Shown in pieces: positions 29,101 through 35,775 of a stretch of DNA of 36,775 nt. Both the position numbers and the translations under genes were made by a program. The DNA comes from a virus. The stretch is from the IMG/VR virus record IMGVR_UViG_3300030382_000517, positions 1-36,775 of that record; one strand, given 5' to 3'. The first letter of the stretch is position 1, and every line of letters begins with the position of its first letter. The notes beneath the pieces were generated by a model, which saw only the letters and a list, made by a program, of their open reading frames with translations, did not search any database and was not told the origin of the DNA.

Positions 29101-29861
29101 TCTCTAGTCAACCGACCCAACAAAGGACCAGTACCCGGTGTACGCACCCTAAGACCAGTCTGAATACCAGCCTCCTCTATAAGATCCTTAGCCTCTTTAG
29201 TGCCAAGTTTAGTTAAAGCATTACGCGCACTGGAAACACTCCCACCTTTTTTACCAGCCGCACTAATAGCAGTAGTTAACGCTTTTTCTTTAGCCTGCAA
29301 CCTAGTAATATCATTCTTAGAAGCCTTAGAACCTTTTGTGGCTAAAGATTTTATATCTTTCTGAATAAGGGTTCTTGCCTGAGCCAACTCTTTAGTTAAC
29401 CCTTTCGCACCCCTAGCACGGGCGTACACGCCCAAACCACCAACATAAGACAAAGGATCTAAAGCAACATCGCCAACAAAACCAGCGATACGATTACCCC
29501 ACTTACCAAGATTGATATTCTCTTCACGCAAATAATCACCAAAACCATAATGATTTTTAGTTTGCGAAGCCAAATCCCGAAAACTGAAACCTTCCCCTTG
29601 GAAAAGATCAGTCATTTCTTTAACACCAGATGTTATAAAAGAACGAGGTAAATCAATAACACTCAACGCTTTACCAAACAACCCGCCTATGCCGCCTCCG
29701 CCAGAAGGAGCCTTCTTGTTTTTGAACCCTCCTGCGACAGCACCCCAATCAATCGCACCAGCAGGTCGAGAAACAGGAACAGGAATTTTAGGAGCAGTTT
29801 TAGGTTGAACGCCTTGTTGCGCTATGCGTCTTAAAATGTCGTCAAGAGAAGGAGTAGCCAT
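23130..29861 (-). CDS. Giant internal virion / ejection-type protein, 2243 aa
   Basis: At 6.7 kb this is nearly a fifth of the window. The N-terminal 150 residues are Gly-rich and moderately hydrophobic (GGGGIGGLFGKALSVIDLPR, then WGNRIAGFVGDVALDPLSYV), which might insert into a membrane. Long helical and charged regions follow, with recurrent Arg/Glu-rich segments, and the C-terminus is a helix rich in Glu and Arg (RIEASEERSSIRNLE). No clear catalytic motif was seen: I looked for transglycosylase, peptidase and polymerase patterns. In short-tailed phages such huge late proteins usually sit inside the head and are ejected with DNA to form a channel. A multi-domain virion enzyme remains possible. 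It follows the 974-aa protein with no gap. Confidence 0.7.
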   Translation of the reverse strand: MATPSLDDILRRIAQQGVQPKTAPKIPVPVSRPAGAIDWGAVAGGFKNKKAPSGGGGIGGLFGKALSVIDLPRSFITSGVKEMTDLFQGEGFSFRDLASQTKNHYGFGDYLREENINLGKWGNRIAGFVGDVALDPLSYVGGLGVYARARGAKGLTKELAQARTLIQKDIKSLATKGSKASKNDITRLQAKEKALTTAISAAGKKGGSVSSARNALTKLGTKEAKDLIEEAGIQTGLRVRTPGTGPLLGRLTRDSAAVARRRANQIPAMTRNKLESLLPKGEDTVALLKQARRKGFRESATARNISSEAQNILAKAAKMPVEFVPKIKKTFPVGAGVSASIMSSPGLRFEKIAGSKAGQRFGELMVDTQQRYLDRLRRAGGQDPEGILARQRRRDLKQRTNRLARSKEVDDIILSTFFKGAFDRGSATQGHWVSTAMRNRKIFVNEVQRKIGRIDDTTLGKLTSLPSELADDIKAGVPLSPEMNARLAEDFPDLNLNQIAEVIDLFDELVRVPDIEFLGRSDLYGGSAEEAELGIQSSFMREANEVLMGFGGYSPHMLTPEGRVIIETATGGEKAAIKLLGDPAEGLAPAAGRREATNRRVSSHMRERRIKPNRINEAGEFTEGETLTILNADTGEEISTIIGRPHRQGSDVPDVRQITYETDDLGRSGYRTTRRPLNPEEQQARLALEQSGGTVADPLGRTIPEQVDALYREAGYLADDESLFVRGFEPREDSYVRSMAGDVRLASIETYAADQGLIFNADTLAQHGNALRLFDETIEATGAEINKLADNIKAQREVIETIEQMNGALNTDALDDFLEKLPPRSAARIRKEINDLISESGQGMLESHQIEAEIADIARELEIILGVRGITEEGVPGTAFGAEYRLEDPTAFAVDAVRELTPILADLEAATMRLQLLEEGTATMRNVIETIGNMQGQSASDVAEGLTRIADDMTNTHTFIDETLIPYVRNLSEDTMMKDRTIVALKQISESTELAAGLTSKNGITIVQREMNELWGGITGTLGGEGYTIPTKVWKSGLDSPVAELGGKTFRKVMEASNHPNKVNIIKSVDNFVEFRRKIMQKYGLDFDNINIFNGSENPSIFRTSVKTDDPLRWRVDWEMAGEYQSNNILAQTLNPAEQGEFAQLAGGWLDNTVLFDADRAGVMVTASPSGQIDFDELQNFRAAFDLPEESTARLAKTVKLNNKIVKVKGAGNYQVVPSKATMRINQRTKNLLNLAKDPNAVNKITDDQIDLLNDLGYWFDRADFAREPEGFLNDALDELKTQLDKFQTDLNRRREYGKMGFIAETGELGTGDAVTYNYMFDEGLDFDMVRLPTGKGEIRGAQGRLYKINRATGEAIPDVGTFIRRPFNEDTLTLAPQRIKNPDTNRVIQRFHKTMSELGNLEDTLQVHYLSKIDDSVDDILTTLRKRGAILMAEAEEVWGTEGAQRLAYILQPEYSRPRRVFDVMENLDTGVRNRMDDVGRIEPSRAGVVAPKTGRVSGVRTSLRASVRDDMTSLEETLTMIRDPLQPSLLDDTVNLEGGRFRPSGTQSQIDPNAPLQVSEAAASVRLPSVDDPRFWTELQQALDQRQVSLNRGWDTQETLELGLLINQYDTMRGAPARQANFVAAQAIEENMFVAGEQTIQRLRNLEAQLETLTGSSRSVYPSERPIVRVDADGFTQRGSRMDFNKELLARQHAITEMQAKSVIEEQRLIQMQREKDGYINAIGTMLGDGSVEGSKPFNLNSFGGEVDISNITAKNLQEAWQMTGQQMWGLGGPRQFYITGDPIFWDDFTAGMLAAQKMNDPREVNKFLRGYDKIHNWMKAQMVATPGFVIRNLMGGAFNMWLDGIPLNETIKAGNLVRRATAAGKGDLTEGLKTLLRANPKDVELRNALDLVERGVHGGGQAVSSVDINMGKTGKLDFVVGGKNAPAQAKRVRANPLDAGFFMYSAVRNANSTAESAMRLGTALHGMRTGKTFDEAIEQVYKLHFDYGALSSMEMNVMKRAIPFYTWTRKNFPLQISMMAENPGKFNRMVSLKRNMEMGGPEDELVADYILEPFGFKLPFKIGDSVAYATPDLPLQDLIRLDPTAEGGKRALEQITSGASPILKAPLEFFAEKKVYAGIPLKDDWVNMPAAFRHIRGLPEIMKFMSGGTWVEKNSTGEWRINGKILNTLENALPYMARWRRIIPEDRKTQDAWLQTMLSTLGGLSVKINTERLQRGESVRQRIEASEERSSIRNLEREIE

Positions 29862-32786
29862 TTATGGTCGCTCTCGGGCAACTCCGGTGGTGATCTCGTT
29901 CGTTTGAGTCCCCATGTTCCACTTTCTCTCAAACTCGTAGCCAACCTGTGCAGCCCAGTCGATGTAACCCAGCACTCCCGGTTCGTATATCTGGTCAAGC
30001 CACGGGGCGTCGATACCGCCCTGCGGCATGTTTGCTTCGATCTTGTCCAAGTCTGCCTGTGTGAAGACGGTGCCCCCTGCATCGCTGTACACTGGGGTCT
30101 GCGGGGTCACGACCTCACCCCCCGGCTGGGGGTGCTGCGTTCCTCTAATGCGCTGCCCTGTTGGAAGGACCCCCGACGTATCCGGAAGGGATGACTCCGG
30201 GTAGAGGATCTCCGATTCGGACTGACCCACGTCAGGACCAAATTGTTTAGGTCCAACAGGCTCCTGCCCTCCCATTAATTCAATTTCATCTGTACCCAAA
30301 GTAGCCATAGGGTTCATGTTCAACAACTTGTCTACAAGACTGCCGTAACCTTCTTCAATCAAAGCAAACGCCACATTCTCATTCGTGTATTTAGTAGCCC
30401 CTAAAACACCAAGTCTTTGGCGTACATCTTTAATAATCTCATCCATCGTTGCACCAGAAATTGCTTCAAATTCTGCTTCTATAGCCGGGTTACTAGCAAC
30501 GCTCATTAAATTAGCCATAATGTTATCCGACGGGCTGCCTTCTGAACCGCCTAAAGCCTCCAACAAATCAGCCTGTTCATCGGCTTCCATCTGGTTTATA
30601 GCCAAATCTAAAGTACCTTGAGCAATCTTCTCATCAAACGATAAACCTGTTTCAGTATCGAAACTGTAATCCAAACCAAAGTTAGGATTATTCATTGGAT
30701 AACCTGTTACAGAATCAATAACCGTTTCTCTCATGTCAATACCTTGAGCAGTTAAATTAGTGAAGAAATTCTCCTGTGCTAATTGTTCAGCAGCGCTCAA
30801 ACCACTTTCCTCATCAAAACCGATAAGTCTGCCTGTACCACCAACATCAACGCCTTGAGCCATGAGATTAGCGATAATATTTTGTTGTGCTAAACCTTGA
30901 GCCGCTGTTAAACCAGTTCCCGTGTCAAACCCATACTGAAGACCCGTCTCAGGGTTAATAAGATTAGCAGCATTAAATTGTTGCTGTTGCAACTGTTGAG
31001 CAGCACTTAAACCACTCTTAACATCAAAACCGTACTCTCTACCAGTAAGAGGATTAATCCCTTGTGCTTGCAACTGGGCAGCGAACTTGTCTTGAACTTG
31101 ACCAGTAAACGGATTAACAAATGTGCGATCCAAGTCTGCTTGCCCACTAGCAAATTCTTGAGAACCTAAACGTTCACCTGTTCTAAACGCCTGATCAAAT
31201 TCACGTTCTTCTCTGCTGAAACCTTGAGCCGCTTCACGCTCACTGGTACCATATTGCATACCCGGAATGTCTATACCAGAAGCCAAACCAGCAGCCAACA
31301 TTTCAGGAGTAGTACCAAAGAAAGGAGCCAACTGATCACTATATAAAGCCTGTTCACCAATCTCTTGCAACTCACCAACAGAACCTAACTCTGCTGCTAA
31401 ACGCATATCTCTGCCTTGGCTACGCAAATCTTGTTCATAGCCACCAAAAATACCCAGACCCATCTGATTCAAAATCTGATCATCCATCAAACCAATGTTT
31501 GCCAAATCTTGTAAATACGCTCCACGTTCCTGATTACCACCAGAATAAATAGCGTTAGCGAGATCAAACTCGTCCGCAACTAAACTCTGATCAATGTCAC
31601 CGTATAAACCTTCACGAAAATCTGCTAACTCTAAGTTTCTTTGAGTCTGATCAGCGGTGTAACGATTCAATGTTTCTTGTTGCCTGTTTTTAAAATCTAA
31701 CATGATGTCAAAACGGCTGTCATCCCAAAGTTTTTTAGCCGCAACAATATCTATCAACCCTGCATCTACCGCCGCTTGAATGTAATTTTTCCTATCTTCC
31801 AACGCATCATCAACAAGATCTTCTTGTTGAGTTTGGAAAGTTTCAACAGGGTCAACAGGACCAATGGGATCACCACCTCCGAGACCACCACCTCCGAGAC
31901 CACCACCTCCGAGACCACCTAAACCTAAACCACCATTTACCATTGCCGCTAGTTCTGTTTGACTCATAATAAAAGGATTAGCCGGTGTAGACTCAGGACC
32001 GTAACCAAAAGTAGCCGCATCATTAATGTTCATTGGGCTTGTACCCCCAGCAGCCTGCGCTGTAAGAGCATTAAAAGCACCCGGACTAAGCATTCCTGCA
32101 TCTAATGCAGCCTGCGCTATAGCAGCCTCTTTTTGAGCAGGAGTGTTACCTGCTGGCGCACCATACTGAGTTTCTAAACCTTGAAGATATTTAAGAGCAT
32201 TAGGGTCCTTTGGTAAATAATTTAAAGGTCTATTCCATTCATCTACAAGAGGAGCAGGCGCAGCAGGTGCAGATGCTGGAGTTACCCCAGCAATAAAAGC
32301 ATCAAAAGCATCCTGTTCAGCAGTAGGTAAACCATAATATGTTTCTTGCTGTGTAAGACTCATCGCCGGATCAGGTAACTGTCTAGCAGGCGCAGCAGGC
32401 GCAGCAGGTGGTGTCATGCCTCCTACAAAAGCATCAAAAATACCTTGTTCTTGAGGGGATAAACCATAATATGTTTGTTGTTGAGCAGCAGTCATATTAG
32501 GATCAGGCAATGCTCTGGGTACAAAATTAGGATCAGCCCAACCACCCTGATTGGCTAATTGCCAATTAGTCATGTTTGGTATTCCACGTTCCATAGCACC
32601 CGGAGCAGTTTGTGCCTGCCAATCCATAAAAGGATCCTGCGTTCCCGGTCCTCTTACTTGATAAGATCCTTCCGGTCCTCCACCAGCCCATGCGTCCGTG
32701 AAAGCATCACGGGCTTTCTTTTCCCTCTTCCTCTTTGCATCTTCCGCAGCAAATTTCAAAGCAGCGTTTTCGCTCCAATCAACCAT
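29862..32786 (-). CDS. Large internal virion-like protein with internal repeats, 974 aa
   Basis: Begins MVDWSENAALKFAAEDAKRK, with a charged helix. Residues 92-134 and 136-178 are two similar copies: LPDP-M---QQ-TYYGL---EQ-, then -FDAF--G-TP--APAAPA. A Gly-rich run at 285-306 comes from a 15-bp DNA repeat. Residues 556-725 hold about four diverged repeats around (F/Y)GFD--(S/T)GL(S/T)AA--LAQ. The C-terminal 120 residues have markedly higher GC DNA (about 64% at 30001-30180). It lies between the 141-aa and 2243-aa genes, with overlap TAATG at its start. It is likely an internal virion protein, but a fibre or tail protein is not excluded. Confidence 0.65.
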   Translation of the reverse strand: MVDWSENAALKFAAEDAKRKREKKARDAFTDAWAGGGPEGSYQVRGPGTQDPFMDWQAQTAPGAMERGIPNMTNWQLANQGGWADPNFVPRALPDPNMTAAQQQTYYGLSPQEQGIFDAFVGGMTPPAAPAAPARQLPDPAMSLTQQETYYGLPTAEQDAFDAFIAGVTPASAPAAPAPLVDEWNRPLNYLPKDPNALKYLQGLETQYGAPAGNTPAQKEAAIAQAALDAGMLSPGAFNALTAQAAGGTSPMNINDAATFGYGPESTPANPFIMSQTELAAMVNGGLGLGGLGGGGLGGGGLGGGDPIGPVDPVETFQTQQEDLVDDALEDRKNYIQAAVDAGLIDIVAAKKLWDDSRFDIMLDFKNRQQETLNRYTADQTQRNLELADFREGLYGDIDQSLVADEFDLANAIYSGGNQERGAYLQDLANIGLMDDQILNQMGLGIFGGYEQDLRSQGRDMRLAAELGSVGELQEIGEQALYSDQLAPFFGTTPEMLAAGLASGIDIPGMQYGTSEREAAQGFSREEREFDQAFRTGERLGSQEFASGQADLDRTFVNPFTGQVQDKFAAQLQAQGINPLTGREYGFDVKSGLSAAQQLQQQQFNAANLINPETGLQYGFDTGTGLTAAQGLAQQNIIANLMAQGVDVGGTGRLIGFDEESGLSAAEQLAQENFFTNLTAQGIDMRETVIDSVTGYPMNNPNFGLDYSFDTETGLSFDEKIAQGTLDLAINQMEADEQADLLEALGGSEGSPSDNIMANLMSVASNPAIEAEFEAISGATMDEIIKDVRQRLGVLGATKYTNENVAFALIEEGYGSLVDKLLNMNPMATLGTDEIELMGGQEPVGPKQFGPDVGQSESEILYPESSLPDTSGVLPTGQRIRGTQHPQPGGEVVTPQTPVYSDAGGTVFTQADLDKIEANMPQGGIDAPWLDQIYEPGVLGYIDWAAQVGYEFERKWNMGTQTNEITTGVARERP
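31871..31915. repeat. Three perfect 15-bp repeats coding a Gly-rich run
   Basis: The unit CACCACCTCCGAGAC is repeated three times without error, with a partial fourth copy. It encodes GLGGG-type repeats at residues about 290-305 of the 974-aa protein. Perfect tandem units suggest recent slippage; copy number may vary among related phages. Confidence 0.85.
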
Positions 32787-33211
32787 TAATTTAACGCCTC
32801 CCGAATCCTCGCAGCAGTCTCAGCCCTCGAAGTAGAAGCAGACAAAGCATCATCAAAACGAGAACCAGTAAACTGCCCATAAGCACCCATACGCTCCGCA
32901 GCAATATTCATCAAAGCCTCATCCATAGCAGCAGAACGCTCCGCCATCTGACGGTTGTACGCAGCAGCAGACTCAGCCAAACCAAGATTCTTAACACCAG
33001 AAGTTTCCATACCACGCTGTGCATAATTAGTTAAAAGTTGCGGAACCCGCTTCTTATAAGCCTTCCCCATGTCAAACTTGTCAACATTATAATCACGCTT
33101 CAAACCCTTAGCCTTATAACTCGTACCAGCCAAATTACGTGCAAGACGTTGACTAGGAGTTATCCCATAAGGATCAGAAACATTATAATTTTTGAAAGGA
33201 TCAAAAGCCAT
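32786..33211 (-). CDS. Internal virion-like protein, 141 aa
   Basis: Begins MAFDPFKNYNVSDPYGITPS and is basic in the first half, then becomes an Ala/Met/Glu-rich helical region (LAESAAAYNRQMAERSAAMD, ALMNIAAERMGAY). This is a common pattern of small phage internal or ejection proteins. The stop overlaps the start of the 974-aa gene as TAATG. It may act with the 974-aa and 2243-aa proteins as a three-part ejection complex, as in T7-like phages, but homology has not been shown. Confidence 0.6.
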   Translation of the reverse strand: MAFDPFKNYNVSDPYGITPSQRLARNLAGTSYKAKGLKRDYNVDKFDMGKAYKKRVPQLLTNYAQRGMETSGVKNLGLAESAAAYNRQMAERSAAMDEALMNIAAERMGAYGQFTGSRFDDALSASTSRAETAARIREALN

Positions 33212-33214
33212 AAT

Positions 33215-33382
33215 TTAATTAAATACCTGACCTGCAATGACAAGAGTAGCGGTGTCTACAACAACATTGAGTACAACAGCCCCCTCCGACCCACCGCCGC
33301 TGAGAGCAGTACCAGCAGTTACATCCGAAATGTCGCCCGTACTGGTCTGTGTGATACGTTGGTTTATTCTCTGTACGCTCAT
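33215..33382 (-). CDS. Small beta-rich virion-like protein, 55 aa
   Basis: Found by reading the frame. MSVQRINQRITQTSTGDISD continues VTAGTALSGGGSEGAVVLNV and VVDTATLVIAGQVFN. The Gly/Thr/Val-rich pattern and regular beta strands fit a small decoration or fibre-trimer protein. The competing Cys-rich reading on the same strand (33219-33401) has no phage-like character. It is flanked by virion genes. Exact role unknown. Confidence 0.62.
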   Translation of the reverse strand: MSVQRINQRITQTSTGDISDVTAGTALSGGGSEGAVVLNVVVDTATLVIAGQVFN

Positions 33383-33393
33383 TGCAACACTCC

Positions 33394-33684
33394 CTATCCA
33401 AAGTATGTGATCTGAATATCAGAATCTGAAGACCCAGCCCTGATGAACTTCACATCTGTTAAATCGTCTTGGTACAAATCCATAACGCTGTATGGATTCA
33501 AATAGTGACCCACAGAAGCAGTCGGGGTTCCCCACCTGACTCTGATTGGTTCAGCACCGTTTGTTATCATCGCCGCAATAGCACCAGTTGCGGCTGTGCA
33601 AGCAACAGCCACAGTAGATACTGTTAACTGTTGGTCACCTACAGACGACCCGTACTGTGAGGCGTTATATCTTATTCCTGACAT
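33394..33684 (-). CDS. Small virion protein, 96 aa
   Basis: Begins MSGIRYNASQYGSSVGDQQL and is rich in beta-forming and small residues; the first half (VSTVAVACTAATGAIAAMIT) is hydrophobic, and the second half has a WGTPTASVGHYLNPYSVMDL segment. It resembles small phage tail- or head-decorating proteins by composition only. A plausible ribosome site precedes the ATG, and it is followed by two small late genes. No enzymatic motif. Confidence 0.62.
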   Translation of the reverse strand: MSGIRYNASQYGSSVGDQQLTVSTVAVACTAATGAIAAMITNGAEPIRVRWGTPTASVGHYLNPYSVMDLYQDDLTDVKFIRAGSSDSDIQITYFG

Positions 33685-33691
33685 GTTTCTC

Positions 33692-33820
33692 CTAACCGCC
33701 TAACGCCGTTACGCGGATTTCTAAATCATCCAATTTTTCTTGGATTTTAAACAACTCAAATTCGATAGCGCGAGCATTCTCACCTAACATTTTTTGTGTG
33801 GGCTGGTATATGACAGTCAT
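33692..33820 (-). CDS. Small coiled-coil peptide, 42 aa
   Basis: Found by reading the frame. MTVIYQPTQKMLGENARAIE followed by FELFKIQEKLDDLEIRVTAL and GG. Hydrophobic residues are spaced like a coiled coil in the second half. Its ATG overlaps the previous TAA as TAATG. A small trimerisation or chaperone accessory is possible; no family recognised. Confidence 0.58.
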   Translation of the reverse strand: MTVIYQPTQKMLGENARAIEFELFKIQEKLDDLEIRVTALGG

Positions 33821-34122
33821 TACTCTGCTGCTGCCGCCGTAGGTGGATCATCAGGGAAAACAACTTCGGACACCTTGCTGAAACCAGCAGGCAGGTCACG
33901 TAGTTCTTGCCTGTATGTCGCCCATTCCTCAGCAGTGTGATCGCCTAGGGTTGCGTCTGCTATTTGTGTCCAGTCAGTGTTACGCAATATTCCGTCACGT
34001 TCTGCTCTGACCATAGTGAAATCAAGATCCGCTGCTGCGGCTCGATCTGCTATCTCTTGTAATTCTTCAGCCGTGAGTTCGATGTACTCACCGTTCACGA
34101 CCTTATATCTTGGCTCTGCCAT
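33820..34122 (-). CDS. Tail fibre/tail assembly chaperone-like protein, 100 aa
   Basis: The middle, RAERDGILRNTDWTQIADAT, and the end of the domain, AEEWATYRQELRDLP, match the pattern of phage tail assembly chaperone domains (R-RN-LL---DWTQL---, then W--YRQ-LRDLP). Such proteins often help fibre or tail proteins fold. The first 40 residues are a helix-rich arm. The ATG overlaps the end of the tail-protein gene to the right, and its TAA overlaps the next gene's ATG, so it is translated with the fibre genes. High confidence in the family; the specific client is inferred. Confidence 0.82.
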   Translation of the reverse strand: MAEPRYKVVNGEYIELTAEELQEIADRAAAADLDFTMVRAERDGILRNTDWTQIADATLGDHTAEEWATYRQELRDLPAGFSKVSEVVFPDDPPTAAAAE

Positions 34123-34673
34123 TATCCTGCTCCGTTTATTCCATATAGTGTAAAAGTGCTGTGTTCTGCTAAATCGGTACTCCCAAGAGAATGCCCATAA
34201 AAAGCCACATCAGTAATTGCTGATGTGGAACTCCATAATCCTGCGGCAACTATAAGTTCCCATTGCAATACGCCAGTGGCATTATTAGGAACAACATCTT
34301 GAAAAAGAAGTTGTTTGTAATTAGAAGTATTTGCATAATTAGGAATCCAAATTTTACAGACACTAAAAGTGTCCGCTAAAACATCAGTACCGGGGCTTGT
34401 TGAATTGTATTGGAAGGCGGCTACACCAGTTTCTGTAGCCGCATCAACAGCACTACTAGCCGCCCTCATGCGAGTTGATGAATAGTTGTTACCTGTATCA
34501 ACTCCACCATTGCCTACTCGAAAATCGGAATAGGCACGATAGGCTGATTCTTCTGTCCTAACACTTGCCATTAGTAGAAGATGATCGTAACTAGCAGAAA
34601 TACTGCTTTTAGTCCAACTAGCCGCACCTCCTGAGCCTATTTCTTGATGATCTATTACATTCCAAACAGCCAT
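34122..34673 (-). CDS. Tail/fibre-type protein 1 of three related genes, 183 aa
   Basis: Starts MAVWNVIDHQEIGSGGAASW. The sequence has beta-rich repeats of Ser/Thr/Tyr and ends FTLYGINGAG. A similar order of motifs occurs in the next two genes: a SYDHLLLMASV-type strand, DTGNNYSSTRMR, and a final FTLYGI. The family is likely a small carbohydrate- or receptor-contact protein at the tail tip. It overlaps both neighbours by one base. Divergence among the three copies suggests different contact surfaces. Confidence 0.65.
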   Translation of the reverse strand: MAVWNVIDHQEIGSGGAASWTKSSISASYDHLLLMASVRTEESAYRAYSDFRVGNGGVDTGNNYSSTRMRAASSAVDAATETGVAAFQYNSTSPGTDVLADTFSVCKIWIPNYANTSNYKQLLFQDVVPNNATGVLQWELIVAAGLWSSTSAITDVAFYGHSLGSTDLAEHSTFTLYGINGAG

Positions 34674-35173
34674 TATGAACTCTTTATTCCGTAGAGGGTA
34701 AATTCTGAACCACGCGTAAAATCCGCTCCAGCACCCGCTTCATACAATTTGATTGTGCTTACCGCCGATGTGTCATCCCACAACTGTGAATTGAAAGAAA
34801 CTTGGTCATTCGCAAATCCCCAAGATGAGCAAACGCTAGTGTTCTTATTCGTGTTCGCATAATCTAATAAATCAATAGTGTGTGTTGAATAAATTGGATT
34901 ATTCTCACTTGCCCAAGCAACATAAGCGATGTTCATAAAAGCAATTCCAGCATTTGTATTCGTACTTGCCGATGAACCTGCGCCATACATTTGATGGCGT
35001 GAATAATTACTGCCTGTATCCGAATTTAGTTGTATCGCTAAAGTCCCACTAGAAGCATCGTGTAACGTGCCTCTTATTTGCAAATGCTCATACGTCGCAG
35101 GAACAGACGAAAACGTCACCGATGCAACGTCTGCTTCTAAATATACTGTTTCAATCGCTTCGATAATAGCCAT
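34673..35173 (-). CDS. Tail/fibre-type protein 2 of three related genes, 166 aa
   Basis: Starts MAIIEAIETVYLEADVASVT. Key shared motifs are ATYEHLQIRGTL, DTGSNYSRHQMYG and a final EFTLYGIKSS. It resembles the previous and next gene products, though direct identity is low by eye. The ends are TAATG overlaps. It probably forms a beta-rich tail-tip domain, and the repeated tail-protein genes would allow binding to different surface groups. No catalytic motif. Confidence 0.65.
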   Translation of the reverse strand: MAIIEAIETVYLEADVASVTFSSVPATYEHLQIRGTLHDASSGTLAIQLNSDTGSNYSRHQMYGAGSSASTNTNAGIAFMNIAYVAWASENNPIYSTHTIDLLDYANTNKNTSVCSSWGFANDQVSFNSQLWDDTSAVSTIKLYEAGAGADFTRGSEFTLYGIKSS

Positions 35174-35775
35174 TATGCTGTCACCATCCTTGGGAGAACA
35201 CCAAACAAGTCGAAACGTGAATCAGCCGCCCAATTCATGGAACTAATAAACACATCTATTTCAGTTACCGCCGCTTGATTTTTCCAAGTAAAACCAGTTA
35301 AAGCAACAATGTTTGGGCTACCAGAACCTTGCATGTTGTTCGCTCGACCACTTTGGAGAGAAGTGTATTTTCCTGAATTTATGTCATGTATGGTGCAAAT
35401 AAAACTTCCAAAAATATTTGCCCCGTCAGTTGATCTAGGAACAACCCCAATATCTGCGCTAGTTAAACTTTGAATATACGCAGCAACAGATGCTCCGTTG
35501 CTTTGTAAAATTTGACCTTCATAACTGCCTGCTGTTGTATCATTATTTAAAGTCATGCTTATCACACCACCAGTACCATGACTTCTCGCATAACCTATTA
35601 TGACTAGATCCATGTATTGTGACCAGTCGTTAGCACCAGTGGAACTTTGCATTTGAACATTGCTAGTTGAAGTTCCTGAAACGACAGTAGTTATTAAAGG
35701 AACCCACGCTTCACCATCCGTGAGAGTTCCGTCAACTATGTAATCAGGTGTTGCTGTGTTAATAGTAGTTGTCAT
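35173..35775 (-). CDS. Tail/fibre-type protein 3 of three related genes, 200 aa
   Basis: Starts MTTTINTATPDYIVDGTLTD. Similar layout to the two following gene products: YMDLVIIGYARSHGTGGVIS, LNNDTTAGSYEGQILQSNG, and a final RFDLFGVLPRMVTA. It has a longer N-terminal arm, perhaps for attachment to the virion. It overlaps both neighbours by one base. The three genes are likely products of duplication followed by divergence. Confidence 0.62.
   Translation of the reverse strand: MTTTINTATPDYIVDGTLTDGEAWVPLITTVVSGTSTSNVQMQSSTGANDWSQYMDLVIIGYARSHGTGGVISMTLNNDTTAGSYEGQILQSNGASVAAYIQSLTSADIGVVPRSTDGANIFGSFICTIHDINSGKYTSLQSGRANNMQGSGSPNIVALTGFTWKNQAAVTEIDVFISSMNWAADSRFDLFGVLPRMVTA

Noticed and set aside
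31871-31915. CRISPR-like short repeats
   Set aside because: The 15-bp units are directly adjacent with no spacers and encode Gly-rich residues inside an intact gene.
33219-33401. 60-codon Cys-rich minus-strand frame
   Set aside because: Its cysteines arise from reading a Gly/Thr/Val gene in another frame. The 55-aa reading at 33215-33382 has a phage-like beta pattern and fits neighbours.
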